Positions 24,575 through 34,442 of a DNA stretch of 64,000 nt are shown piece after piece (the stretch's first letter is position 1; each line of letters begins with the position of its first letter). The notes below the pieces were generated by a model, which saw only the letters and a program-made list of their open reading frames with translations, did no database searches and was not told where the DNA came from. The DNA comes from Chloranthus sessilifolius (taxonomy: Eukaryota; Streptophyta; Magnoliopsida; Chloranthales; Chloranthaceae): the NCBI GenBank assembly GCA_021018995.1, contig CM037596.1, forward strand, positions 11,855,501 to 11,919,500. Direction: 5' to 3'. A program made the position numbers and the translations under genes.

Positions 24575-24751
24575 CTTTTTATTGTTTCTTTCATTTGCAA
24601 AGCATTACGTAATGACTGGATCTACCACTGCTGGACAGTGACTGCTTGGTTTCTGCTATACGAGCAGACACTTCATGATTTGTCCTGGGGATCATCCAGA
24701 GTATGATCCTGATGGCATGGATATCTGGGTGCGGAAAATTGGGCTGTCACA
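22030..24751 (+). repeat. 3' LTR of element A
   Basis: 2722 bp, TGTAACGACCC...GGGCTGTCACA. Complete, unlike the 5' LTR. Contains the palindrome array 22778-23395, GAGCTA..TAGCTC (24152-24168), an acceptor TTTTAG/GT followed by an open acidic mini-exon ending DDFYP-stop (about 24195-24306), a stem-loop GGTGATGG/CCATTACC (24465-24484) and a (TA)n tract (about 24531-24568). Confidence 0.94.
22778..23395. repeat. TTGATCGATCAA array in the 3' LTR of element A
   Basis: Counterpart of 10115-10752 with the same order of units and spacers. Units gained or lost between the two LTRs (for example an extra GTTGATCGATCAATAAAGG-like unit near 23250) show that copy number changes by slippage or conversion. 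Confidence 0.94.
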
Positions 24752-24798
24752 TTGTCTTTGGGCAAGAGGTGGGAGACACGAGGTGTCAGCTAGGTATA

Positions 24799-24958
24799 GG
24801 GAGTTGTTTGAGCAGGGAGGGGATAGAGAGAGGCGTGTCAGGTAGGAATAGGTTAATTAATTAAAGGCTTTGAAAACGGAAACTGGGAGTTGTTTGAGCA
24901 AGAAGGGAATCTAGGGAGGGCGTGTCAGGTAGGAATTGCTTAATTAAAGGCTTTTAAA
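24799..24958. repeat. Tandem duplication, 86-bp unit, in the hAT right arm
   Basis: GGGAGTTGTTTGAGCA ... GGCGTGTCAGGTAGGAAT ... TTAATTAAAGGCTTT occurs at 24799 and again at 24885 with small differences. Non-coding. Confidence 0.8.
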
Positions 24959-25054
24959 TTAGAGACAAATTTTATTTTTTGGGGGGGTTTTGAGGATTTG
25001 AGTGCGGGCGCTCGCCCACAATCCCTCATACGTGGTTCCGCCACTGGGCGCAAG

Positions 25055-25872
25055 GCTATAGCCAGTCACGTAGTGCCATATAAGCTGTCTGCAAAATTGT
25101 CTATAAAAAAATTCACCATTTATAAATTTCCTTCAAATGCTGTTAAATCATTTTTTTTAATGACTTGGATGTTCTGGACTCTTAGAGCACCCGTCTAATC
25201 TCATGGGGCACATGCGTGCCCAAGTTAGCACTTTTTTTTTATATAATAATTTTACCCAAGTTAGCACTTGCCAGGCAGCATGAGATATAAATCCCTAGGG
25301 TGGCCTAAGGGATTTCGAACTGAGGTCTCTAGTTTCGTGAGGCGGGTACCTAGCCATCACACCAAACCCTTGAGGTTTTATAATTATGCTCATGAAGTAA
25401 TACTTTTTTATCTCACATCATTCAAGCTAAGTATGATTTACCATTATGTCTACTTTTTTTATCTCACATCATTCAAGCTAAGTATGATTTACCATTATGT
25501 CATGTGGCGCACATTGGATGCTAATCTAAAATGTTCATCTGGAATCTATCATTGCATCATATCTTAGCCCAAAGAAACATGCATATAAGTGTATGCGACC
25601 ATCTAATTGATGAACTTTAATATCAATCATTCAAACTATTAACATAGGTTCATATTTTAGTCAAAAAATTGGAAGGCTTAAATCTTCCTAAAACACCATT
25701 TTTGGGCATGTTGAACATCAATCAATATCGCTCACTTTGACTGCACAGATCACCCACATCTTAAACCATTGATGGTGTAAGACAATCCAAAAACTATTTT
25801 TGTGTTTAATTGATAGTTAGAATAGTCGGGTCCATAATTTAATTATTTTTTTTGAAATTTTGCTTGAGTGGG
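25055..25872. repeat. Intergenic stretch with a tandem repeat and a family M2 relic
   Basis: 25401-25450 and 25451-25501 are two near-identical 50-bp copies (TACTTTTTT, ATCTCACATCATTCAAGC, TATGATTTACCATTATGTC). They lead into a decayed family M2 copy (25403-25840, with CATATAAGTG and ATATCAATCATTCAAA). No gene seen. Confidence 0.65.
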
Positions 25873-25999
25873 CACTACAAAAAATAAGACTATCAGTGGC
25901 AGCCGCATTAACAAAAAGGCTATTAAGACTATTAGCGGCAATTTTTTTGTTAATAGTGACAATTTTTAGTTCCCACTAATAGTATTATTTTTTGTAGTG
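25873..25999. mobile_element. CACTA-type MITE (127 bp)
   Basis: Ends CACTACAAAAAATAAGACTA and TATTATTTTTTGTAGTG form the CACTA-superfamily terminal repeat. The 3-bp target duplication is GGG on both sides. The inside is AT-rich with alternating GCGGCA-like stems and no ORF. Sister copies at 32420 and 43952. Confidence 0.88.
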
Positions 26000-26226
26000 G
26001 GGGTTGGACCAATGTATTAAATATTGGCCGATACCAATACCAGATACGTATATATATATACACGTATCGGTCGATTCCTATCGGTCCTCCAAGGACTGAT
26101 ACCCAATACTGATACCGATTTTGTAACCTTGGGTTGGACATGTCCATTGAAAGCCAAAGTTGGAGAAGACGAAAGACTATTGAAGACTTGGAGGGAAGCA
26201 TTGAGAAAAGATTATGAAGGATTGAG

Positions 26227-28953
26227 TGTAACATCTCGAATTTTCTGAACACAAATATGCCCGACTAAGTGTTCGTGCCTGACAAGGTATGTGCTACCCG
26301 TCTTGAGTTTTCAGAATATTTTATTTTTTAAGTTGTACACTTAGTGCTAAGGACTTATATATATAAATTGCATGAATAGTTACATGAGCTTCATGAGAGC
26401 ACCACTGATTAGAACTCTGGTTTGTAACCAAAGGGTCTTGGATCAAGTTGTGTGGAGTGGAACTTTAGACCTTATTTTTGTCCTTTAGACAAAAGCCTAT
26501 ACACCCATTTTAGTGTATTGGCTTAACACAAAATGTAACCCACAGGTTAAAAGAAAAACTCATGCAGGAATTTCATTTGCAAAACTCGCCCAAATTATCG
26601 TTGGATCTTCTCTTAAATTTCTTCTTCTTCTTAAAAAAAGATTATTGGCCAAGGAGAGGAGTAGAGAAAGGAAGAGAACCTTTATTTCTCTCCCCTTTTT
26701 TTTTTGAAACCCTAACCTTTAGATCATCCTTTCTAGCTTCTTCTTCTCCTTCAAAAAGAATCGTGGGTATTCCAACCGCACGAAGCTTCGATTTCGACGT
26801 CGTGACGATCAGAGAGAGAGAATTGAATCGTCGGAGGAACAAGAGGGTTTCGCACCAAATCCCTCAATACCGATCACTGAAAACGTTGTGTGTGAATCTA
26901 GAAGGTAAGATTCATGTTTTTGTGGTGTGGAATGAGTTTTGAGGTTGATTTATGGATGATTGGAAGTGCATACAAGGATTTGGGCGATTCGAATTGAGGA
27001 AGAAAACGCACAAATAGTTGCAGGATCGCACAAATTCGCTCGAGCGAAATCCCTTCAGAAATGAAGGGAAAATTTTCTGAAAAATTAACTCCGGCAAAAG
27101 TTTTCTAGAAAAACTTGCTCGAGCGAGTTTGGAAATAGCTCGAGCGAGGTCTCGGTATTTTGTCCATCACTTTTTACTACGAGCTCGAATTGACAAGATT
27201 CATGTGGCGTTGGAAAGAAACAACGAGCTCTATAACTTTGTGTGAAATACTAATTTCATGAATCAAAATTTTAAAGGTTTAAAATTGAGCGGGAAGTTGG
27301 AACAAGTTCTACATGATCCAAGGTTAGCACGAACTTGTGTTTCAAGAAAATATTTAAGCGCATCGAAGTTATTAGTGATTAAAATCAATTCTTAATGCAT
27401 CATCATAAATGTGATGTAGATGAAAGAGTTAGGCGCCATCGATAAGGACCATTGCATTGCTTTTGCTAAACATCTGAATTATAGTAGAGGAAATTCAATG
27501 TCCAATTGCACTTTGATCTTGATTCATAGATTTCATGATAGATGAACTCAATGTGACAATTATGATTTAAATTTGAAATTGAACATTGGAGAGTTTTGAA
27601 ATTATTGACTCGTATTTGAATTCTTTGAACTATTGAATCCCTTAAGCTTTGAATATGATCTCCGAACTTTGAATCTGAACCTTGAATATGAACTATGAGC
27701 TTTAATGACATCCTTGTCTTTGATTATAAATTCATATGATAAATCTGAGGTAATAAGAACTCGTAATTCTGTATGTACTCGAATAATGGAATATTTGAAT
27801 TATTACTCAGTAATTGAATCTCTGTATTTGAATATGAACTTTGAATACTTTGAATCCTTCGAGAATTAGTTATGAATTATGAATGCATGACACTTACTAT
27901 GTATTAGCACTACATGTTGATTTAAGGTTCATGTAAACGAATCCCCCACACTATGAACCTGTACGGGGGTTTATCCGTACAAACTATGAACTTGTACGGG
28001 GGTTTATCTGTACACGAACTTTGAACTGGTATGACGATTTATCCGTACAACATAGTTTATCCACACAACGTGGTCTTTCTTAAGTGTTCATTGAACAACA
28101 ATGGTTAGGCGGGGATTCCCATCATAAATCTTTAGCTCTCCCAATATTATATTCGCTTGGGAGATTAGTTAAGTTATGTTTTAAGTCATGCATTGAGATA
28201 AGAAGCTGCATGTGAAATACGAATAAGAAATCAGAAATCTTGTAAAACTTCAAAACTTACACCATCGAATCTTATTTGAAACTTCACCTTAGACCATGTG
28301 ACTCGAAATTCTGTATTTGATTGGAAAAAGGTTTTGGAAATCCTGCTTTGATTTGAAAATGTCTTTGAAATTCTGTTTTGACATGAAAATATTTTGAAAC
28401 TTTGTCATTTAATTCTATGCATTATTGGATAAGATGCATATTGGTGTTGACTTTTTCCTACTGAGCTTAGACTATTAGCTCACCCCGACTATATGTCACA
28501 GGTGCAGATCTTAATCAGAACCCTGGGCTTGAGAAGGATTCTCATAACATACCAGAGGAAGAAGCGGATCTTCCGCCTTAAGAGTTTATCTGTAGATTTT
28601 TTACCTTAGACTTGGCTTATTTTAGATTTGGTACAATATGGAGACTTTAACATAGAAACTGAATTTGTATTTCGTGTAGATATACCACTGTTTAGGTGAC
28701 GGTCGGCCGTCGCCAGTGGTTTATTTTGAGTTTACTTTCATGTTCGATGTATAGATGGAATCTTTTACTATTGCCATATATGATGTATGATATCTGCTTT
28801 GATAAAGAATTCTGTAAGTAGATTGTGAACTATACGATCTAGCGATCCGATATTTCAGGTTATCCTTGTATGAAAATGTGCGGTCATTACAGTTAGCATT
28901 GGACGATCCAATTTTTCAAGAATTTCGTGTAGGAGAAAAATCGGGCTGTCACA
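26227..28953 (+). mobile_element. Solo LTR D
   Basis: 2727 bp beginning TGTAACATCTCG and ending ATCGGGCTGTCACA. It has the LTR layout of elements A and B: palindromes (27035-27153), GAGCT..AGCTC stem (28463-28481), acceptor TGTCACAG/GT and an acidic mini-exon ending EEADLPP-stop (to about 28582), then a strong nested stem-loop (about 28684-28720). Middle blocks such as GAGCTCTATAACTTTGTGTG are shared with the LTRs of element C. The 5-bp flanks (TTGAG, GCGAA) do not match, so no target duplication is visible. Confidence 0.85.
27035..27153. repeat. TCGCTCGAGCGA palindromes in LTR D
   Basis: Three copies: TTCGCTCGAGCGAA, TTGCTCGAGCGAG and AGCTCGAGCGAG. They lie upstream of the block shared with LTR C; at the corresponding place LTR C has no palindrome. 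The same motif recurs in LTR E at the window's right end. Confidence 0.88.
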
Positions 28954-29535
28954 GCGAAGTTCCAGAGCTTAGTGTTGTTGATAAATGAGTGTAGAAATAA
29001 GCTCCCAACCCAACTCCAAGTAGATTGAATTGTGATGTTGATGATGATTATTATAATAAAAACTATTATTATTATTATTATTATTATTATTAGGAATAAC
29101 AATTCTTGACTGACATCTAAACATTAAAATGGTATTAATTACACTATTAAATTAGATTTTTGATTTTATATATTAAAATGTGATTTACTATTATGCCATG
29201 TGGCATACAATGTGAGCAAATTGTCCCTGTGGCAACCCATCATTTGAAGATGTCTGAGCAAAAGAATCAAGCTTATAAGTGGATGTTAACCATCCGATTG
29301 GTGGAATGTAATATCGGCCATTAAAAATTTTGAACAACAATTGATATTAGAGACTACAGATTGGATGTTCCAAATTTATAAAAAAGAGCGATTTTTGGGC
29401 TCATTGCCCTTCAATGTCTGATCTATCACTTTTACAGTATGCATTACTCATATTTTCAACCATTAATGAAATAAATCATTTAAACACTATTATGATGTTT
29501 AATTGACGATTAGGAAAGTCGGGTCCTTATTAATA

Positions 29536-29574
<39 letters not shown>

Positions 29575-29779
29575 CCTTACTACTATATAAAAGCACGAAT
29601 GATATATTATTTCTGTCAATTTTAGTGTTTTCATATTTTAGGAACAATTGCCCCTAAGCTACTCTATTTATCCTTATGTTCTTCCTTATGTATCCCTATA
29701 TTTTCTAATTTTCTATAACTGCACTTTCTATAACGACACTTCTAATTAAAGTATGGCTCTTTTGGCTAATTAAACAAAT
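28954..29779. repeat. Intergenic stretch: TTA microsatellites and a family M2 copy
   Basis: (TTA)n tracts at about 29062-29095 and 29541-29574 flank a family M2 copy (29105-29530, with ATAAGTGGATGTTAACCATCC and ATTTTTGGGCTCATTGCCC). No gene recognised. Confidence 0.7.
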
Positions 29780-30256
29780 CTCTCTCTCTCTCTCTCCTCT
29801 TTTCTACACCTTTTAAACTCTCAAGTCCCAACCCTTCTTCCTTCGGCCTTTCTCTTTTCTGCAACTTTGCAAGTTTACAACATGCCATTAAAACCATATT
29901 CAATCTCCCAGTCCATCATTGACAACAAAAAATTCTAAATGAGAGTTCATTCATCCATATAATCCACAAACCCATCTTCACAATCTCGCAAAAAACCAAT
30001 CAAAACCTGCCACCACCACAATCTCTCTCTCTCCTCTTTCTGCACCTTTTAAACTCCCAAGTCTCAACCCTTCTTCCTTCGGTCTTTCTCTTTTCTGCAA
30101 CTCTGCAACATGCTATTAAAAGTTAAAACTATATTCAATCTCTCATTTCATCACTGACAATAAAAAATTCTAAGTGAGAGCTCATTCAACCATGTAATCC
30201 ACAAACCCATCTTCACGATCTCGCAAAAAACCAATCAAAACCTACGACAACCACAG

Positions 30257-30306
<50 letters not shown>

Positions 30307-30540
30307 TCTCATCTTTTCTGCGCCTTTTAAACTCCCAAGTCTCAACCCTTCTTCTTCCTTCGGCCTTTCTCTTTTCTGAAACTCTACAACATGCCATTAA
30401 AACCATATTCAATCTCTCAGTCCATCACTGACAATAAAAAATTCTAAATGAGAGTTCATTCAACCATGAAATCCACAAACCCATCTTCACAATCTCGCAA
30501 AAAACCCACTAAAAAAACAAATCAAAACCCACCACCAACA
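29780..30540. repeat. Three tandem ~240-bp repeats with CT and TA microsatellites
   Basis: Copies begin near 29780, 30021 and 30257. Each runs (CT)n, CTTTTAAACTC, CCAAGTC, CAACCCTTCTTCC, then ATTCAATCTC, CCACAAACCCATCTTCAC and ATCTCGCAAAAAACC. The third contains a (TA)n tract at 30282-30304. CT-rich leaders followed by these lines look like a repeated 5' untranslated region. No gene is proven. Confidence 0.85.
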
Positions 30541-30565
30541 TGCTCTTAAACAAGCTTCATTAGCC

Positions 30566-30763
30566 ATGAAAACCAAATCCCACCTCCAAAATCTCTCCAT
30601 TTCTATTGGCTACAGTAGTGAAAGCAGCTCACAGAGCCCACCTTTGTCTCCGCGCCGTCATTCTCGAGCCCACTCGCATTCTCGCCGCCGTGTTCGGGCC
30701 AAGCCCCAACCCCAGGCCCGTTTAGAAAACATGGCCAGATTCGTGCTAATCTTTTGCACTTAA
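30566..30763 (+). other. Short Ser/Arg-rich ORF after the tandem repeats (uncertain)
   Basis: A 65-codon ORF starting MKTKSHLQNLSISIGYSS, followed by a Ser/Pro/Arg-rich stretch, in locally higher G+C (30590-30720). Its composition differs from the surrounding AT-rich DNA, so it may be a fragment of a first exon. The third tandem repeat also opens a short frame (MKSTNPSSQSRKKPT) just upstream. I recognise no family, and it could be chance. Confidence 0.25.
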
Positions 30764-31856
30764 TATCTTTAAATGATGGGCTCCAAATTAAACAGTTTAG
30801 ATGGAGTTTTCATAGAGCAGAGGTCACAAAACTTGTAGGTCTTTATTTTAAACTTGGTGCAAGGGCCAAGTTTCCTAGTGCAACTAATGGATCCCACACG
30901 ATAATCATTCAAGAGATCCATATAATGTCATTAGTGGGGTGAAAAATAATCTCCAACATCACCAATTTAAACTTGTGAAATTGCATCAACATCAATATCA
31001 TTTAAAACCATCCCACCATGTTCCTTAGATTTATACATTTGACCCCAATTTTTTCAGTGTATGCCTTTACACATTATCCCCTTATCTCTTTATATTTTGC
31101 ATACAAAAAATTTGTCAACCTAACATTCAAATAATTCATGCTCGAACTTGATCCGAGGGGTCAAGTTCATGTGCTCGACTTAGTTAAAAAATTGAGTCAA
31201 CCAATAAAATCAAATTATCCTGATAATGGTTTGGTTGTTACCGGCACACCACTTTATGTTACAACCACCACTTTCAATGAATAAAAATTGTTGAAAATGA
31301 GTGGATATCCAAGGTCCAAAATGTGGTCAAACGATAAAAAATTCAATGTGCTATAATGTGTGAGGCAATATCCAAACTTTGGTTGAAGTTTAGACCACAA
31401 AAAAAAAAATTAATTTTTTTTAATAGATGACATGAGACATTGCACACGATCTCAAAAAAGGCGCTATCTTGAAATCAGGTATCACGTGGCATATGATCTA
31501 AAGTTTGGATGCATAGATTCATCCATACATTAACATCCATAGACTTTTTTCATTTTATAAATTTATTATTATTTTTATGATTTCATAGACCACAGGATAA
31601 AGCAAAATGAAACCAAACAAATCTAAAGAAAAGAAGATGGTAACCCACCAAGGGGTCGTCTTAGTGGACGACTTGTGGTTGGACATGCCCTATTGAAAGC
31701 CTATAAAATCAAAAGTTGATAAGTTTATATTGTACTAAATTTTTTGGTTGATTCTAATAAAATCTTTATCTCCAATGATAAAAAAAATAAAGTAATAAAT
31801 AAAATTGATAAGCTAATAGTGAATTATTTTACAACGAATAAATAAATCTTTATTCT
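30764..31856. other. Intergenic, nothing recognised
   Basis: AT-rich unique-looking sequence. No ORF of note, no terminal repeat pair and no RNA gene that I can support. Confidence 0.5.
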
Positions 31857-32092
31857 CGGATGTCATTGATTGATTTTAATCAATGATGGAGATTGTTTTT
31901 GTTCCGATCTTCCTCATAATAGATCTTAAGAGCATGGTGAACCTATCAGACATCAGATGCTAATTCCACACATGTGTTGGAATCAACATCTGCTCATCTA
32001 ATAGGTGCGTCATGATCTTAAGATATATCGTCTGGGAGATTGGGACAAAAAAAATCTCCATCGTCTGATTCAAATCAATCAATTGTTTTCGT
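31857..32092. repeat. MITE, family M1
   Basis: Compact copy: arms with ATGATGGAGATT...CCGATCTTCC and its complement (ATTGGGACAAAAAAAATCTCC) around a nearly palindromic centre, CCACACATGTGTTGG. A half copy follows near 32205-32270. Confidence 0.75.
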
Positions 32093-32419
32093 CTGTGATA
32101 AAACTGTGTGGTACTTACTATTAAACGGGTGACAATAGTTGTTCTCACCTGCAATCCTTCTTATGCACCTACCCCAAAATGCCCACACACCCTTGACTAC
32201 TTTGAATCATATGATGAAGGCCGTTTTTCGTCCCAACCTTCCACACGTTGGATAATAGAACTTTGACCTTCTGCTAGGAATTTCCTTGAGTAAGTGTTCT
32301 AGTTAGGGTTGGCCCTCATTCACTTCTCGTACGTTCTAAAGAGAAATACGGTTAACCCTAGAGCTTTCCCTTAGGATATCCTTTCTAAAATCTTAACCCT
32401 AGATCCAATTAGGTTCATA

Positions 32420-32573
32420 CACTACAAAAAATAAGACTATAATCAGTGGCAGCCATAAACTGCCGCTCTATTAACAAAAAAATTGTCGCTAATAGTCTTA
32501 ATAGTTTTTTTGTTAATAGCGGCAGTTTTTTGGCTACAAAAAACTGCCACAAATTGTCTCATTTTTTGTAGTG
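32420..32573. mobile_element. CACTA-type MITE (154 bp)
   Basis: CACTACAAAAAATAAGACTA ... TCTCATTTTTTGTAGTG with a perfect 3-bp duplication ATA (32417-32419 and 32574-32576). Internal inverted segments repeat GCGGCAGTTTTTTGG-like arms. Same family as 25873-25999. Confidence 0.9.
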
Positions 32574-32872
32574 ATACACCACTCTTGCATACTTTTAAAG
32601 CATCATAGCCTTTAAACTGATTTGCCCAAAGAAACCAATGAAGGGTACTCAGGAGCGAGTTCGATTCTCTCACGCATAAAGGGCCAACACCTCATTTTTA
32701 GTTTAGTATTTTTAGGTTAGATTTCTGAATTAGTTAAACTTTAGGCAACCCTAGCTGCTAAAATTGGCAGACTGATGTTTAGTATCAGAGTCCGATCCAC
32801 AATCTCCCAAACCTCGCGATCAGTGACGTTCTACAGCGTCGATAAATATCTGTAGGTGACGATTACAAATCA

Positions 32873-33215
32873 GGTTAGTAGGTCTGTTTGCTACTACCTT
32901 TTTTTACAAAATATTTTATTCTGTTAGTGAGTTTGTTTGTAACTGACACTCTTTTTTGCAGGATATTAGTGAGTCTCTTTGTCACTAACATCTCTGTTTG
33001 CAAGTTATTAGCAAGTCCATTTGTTGCTAATTCATCCATATTCATATTTTACATCAAAGTGAGTTTGTTTGTCACTGATGTTAGCTTTGCAAGTCTTTTT
33101 GCTACATCCCCTTTATTTAAGTGTTAGTAAGCTTGATAATTACTAATACTTGGTTCGACAATTTTGTTTGTTGCCAAACCACCTACTAGCAAGTTTGTTT
33201 GTTGCTAGTATACCT
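32873..33215. repeat. Tandem series of about nine small hairpins with covarying stems
   Basis: Units share a 9-nt loop close to GTTTGTTTG while the stems differ yet stay complementary: TTAGTGA/TCACTAA (32964), ATTAGCAA/TTGCTAAT (33009), AGTGA/TCACT (33060), AAGTGTTAGTAA/TTACTAATACTT (33119), TACTAGCAA/TTGCTAGTA (33184), with weaker ones at about 32874, 32922 and 33154. No ORF. Not recognised as any known family. Confidence 0.8.
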
Positions 33216-33616
33216 TCACCCTCTTTTAAATCGAGTCTCAAGTGACCACATTGGGCCATTTTTCCAAATCCAAGAGGGTTCCCGAAAACGCATACCAATA
33301 ATGAGAACATGACATAAATTTCAAAGTCCTAATTAGAATAGGAGTTCCATGTGTGAGAGAGAAAGAGAGAGATATATGGCCCACACAAGACTTCTTAAAT
33401 TTAAAAGTAGTACTAGGTGGGGTACCTTACCTTCATTAACACATTCACAAACATAAGAAAAAAGGGTACCTATTGGTGCCTACCAGGACTACCGAGTTAC
33501 TGGTAGGTGCCTACCAGTAACCCCATTGACCTTGTTGAATTAGACGATCATATTCATTTTTCATTCCTATCTGTTCACACAATGTATCTTCTGACCATGG
33601 GCATAAAATACCAAGG

Positions 33617-33662
<46 letters not shown>
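33216..33662. repeat. Spacer ending in an (AT)n microsatellite
   Basis: Unremarkable sequence ending in a ~40-bp (AT)n tract (about 33619-33660) that served as target for the Mutator-like element. It contains a short direct repeat, TACTGGTAGG/TACCAGTA, near 33480-33520. Confidence 0.6.
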
Positions 33663-33663
<1 letters not shown>

Positions 33664-33982
33664 GGAAATTTGCACTTTCGGCCCTATAAGTTTGAGTATT
33701 TACAAAAACGGCCCTATAGTTTCAATCCTTGCATAACAGGCCAGCTCCAAGCCTAGCCGGTTCCACGTTTCCCTTATATATATATATATATATATATATA
33801 TGCTTCTTTATGCTTAATTTCCCTTTCTAACACTTTTTCTTAGATTGTGAATTTGAGATTCGACTACAGTTGGTATAACTCAGAGAACTACAATAGGCTA
33901 GGTAAGATATCGAGTACATTATCTTTATAAGATATTGATTTTCCATCTTTTTTTTAACATATAGTAGGTAGACCAAGCTAGG

Positions 33983-34341
33983 TAAGATAGCGGCTGATAA
34001 CTTAAGATATCGGCCACGATCTTAGGATATCGTCCGTTATCTTAGGATATCAACCGATATCTTAAGCTAGCGGCTGATGTCTTAGATATCAGCTGCTAAT
34101 TTAGGATAGCGACCGATATCCTAAGATAGCGGCCAATATCTTAAGATAGCAGCCAGATATCAGCTACTAATTTAGGATAGCGGTCGATATCCTAAGATAG
34201 CGGCCGATATCTTAAGATATCGGCCGCTATCCTAAATTAGCGGCCGATATCCTAAATTAGCGGCCGATATCTTAAGATATCGGCCGCTATCTTAAGATTT
34301 CAGTCGATATCTTAAGCTATCGACCGATATCTTAGAATAGC
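33983..34341. repeat. Motif array 1 of the MULE (5' of the transposase)
   Basis: About eighteen units near ATCGGCCGATATCTTAAGAT (20 bp, itself a palindrome), alternating with variants such as TAGCGGCCGATATCCTAAAT. The conserved core is (G/T)CGGCCG(A/C)TA. The array ends about 100 bp before the transposase ATG. Confidence 0.93.
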
Positions 34342-34442
34342 CTTTTAACCAATCAATTTTTATTTTTTAATATTATAGCGCCTAAATCAAGTATGACCCT
34401 TTTAACCAACCAATTTTTATTTTGTAAATATTGTAGGTTGAA

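Larger units (their letters stand above)
9355..24751 (+). mobile_element. Ty3/gypsy Tekay-type chromovirus, element A (15.4 kb, degenerate)
   Basis: LTRs 9355-12033 and 22030-24751 start TGTAACGACCC; the 3' copy ends TGTCACA. Behind the 5' LTR is a Met-tRNA-type primer site (12035), and before the 3' LTR a polypurine tract (22017). The order gag, protease, RT, RNase H, integrase, chromodomain-like tail followed by the 3' LTR is that of the Tekay/Del lineage. Flanks TTTTC (9350) and TTGTC (24752) match at 4 of 5 bases, a plausible target duplication. Unusual features are a solo LTR inside pol, introns, a palindrome array and an extra ORF between pol and the 3' LTR. All its genes are broken. 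Confidence 0.93.
8192..25046. mobile_element. Non-autonomous hAT transposon, interrupted by retrotransposon A
   Basis: The left end CAGTGGCGGAATCC (8192) and right end GGTTCCGCCACTG (to 25046) form a hAT-type terminal inverted repeat of the CAGTGGCGGA kind widespread in plants. Flanks carry a perfect 8-bp target duplication GGCGCAAG (8184-8191 and 25047-25054). Without the nested retrotransposon the element is about 1.46 kb and encodes no transposase. It also holds two MITE-like repeats. It is older than element A, which sits inside it. Confidence 0.9.

Noticed and set aside
26396..26450. tRNA-like stretch (CTGGTTTGTAACCAAAG followed by GGTCTTGGATCAAG) in solo LTR D
   Set aside because: The anticodon-arm-like and T-arm-like parts are suggestive, but the acceptor stem and D arm do not fold convincingly. 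At most an old SINE relic.
28954..28958. Target duplication for solo LTR D
   Set aside because: The flanks TTGAG and GCGAA do not match and shifted boundaries do not help. The LTR call rests on its ends and internal layout.
32785..32800. Possible primer site TATCAGAGTCC just before the hairpin series
   Set aside because: It lacks the leading TGG, and no LTR pair or coding sequence is visible around it.
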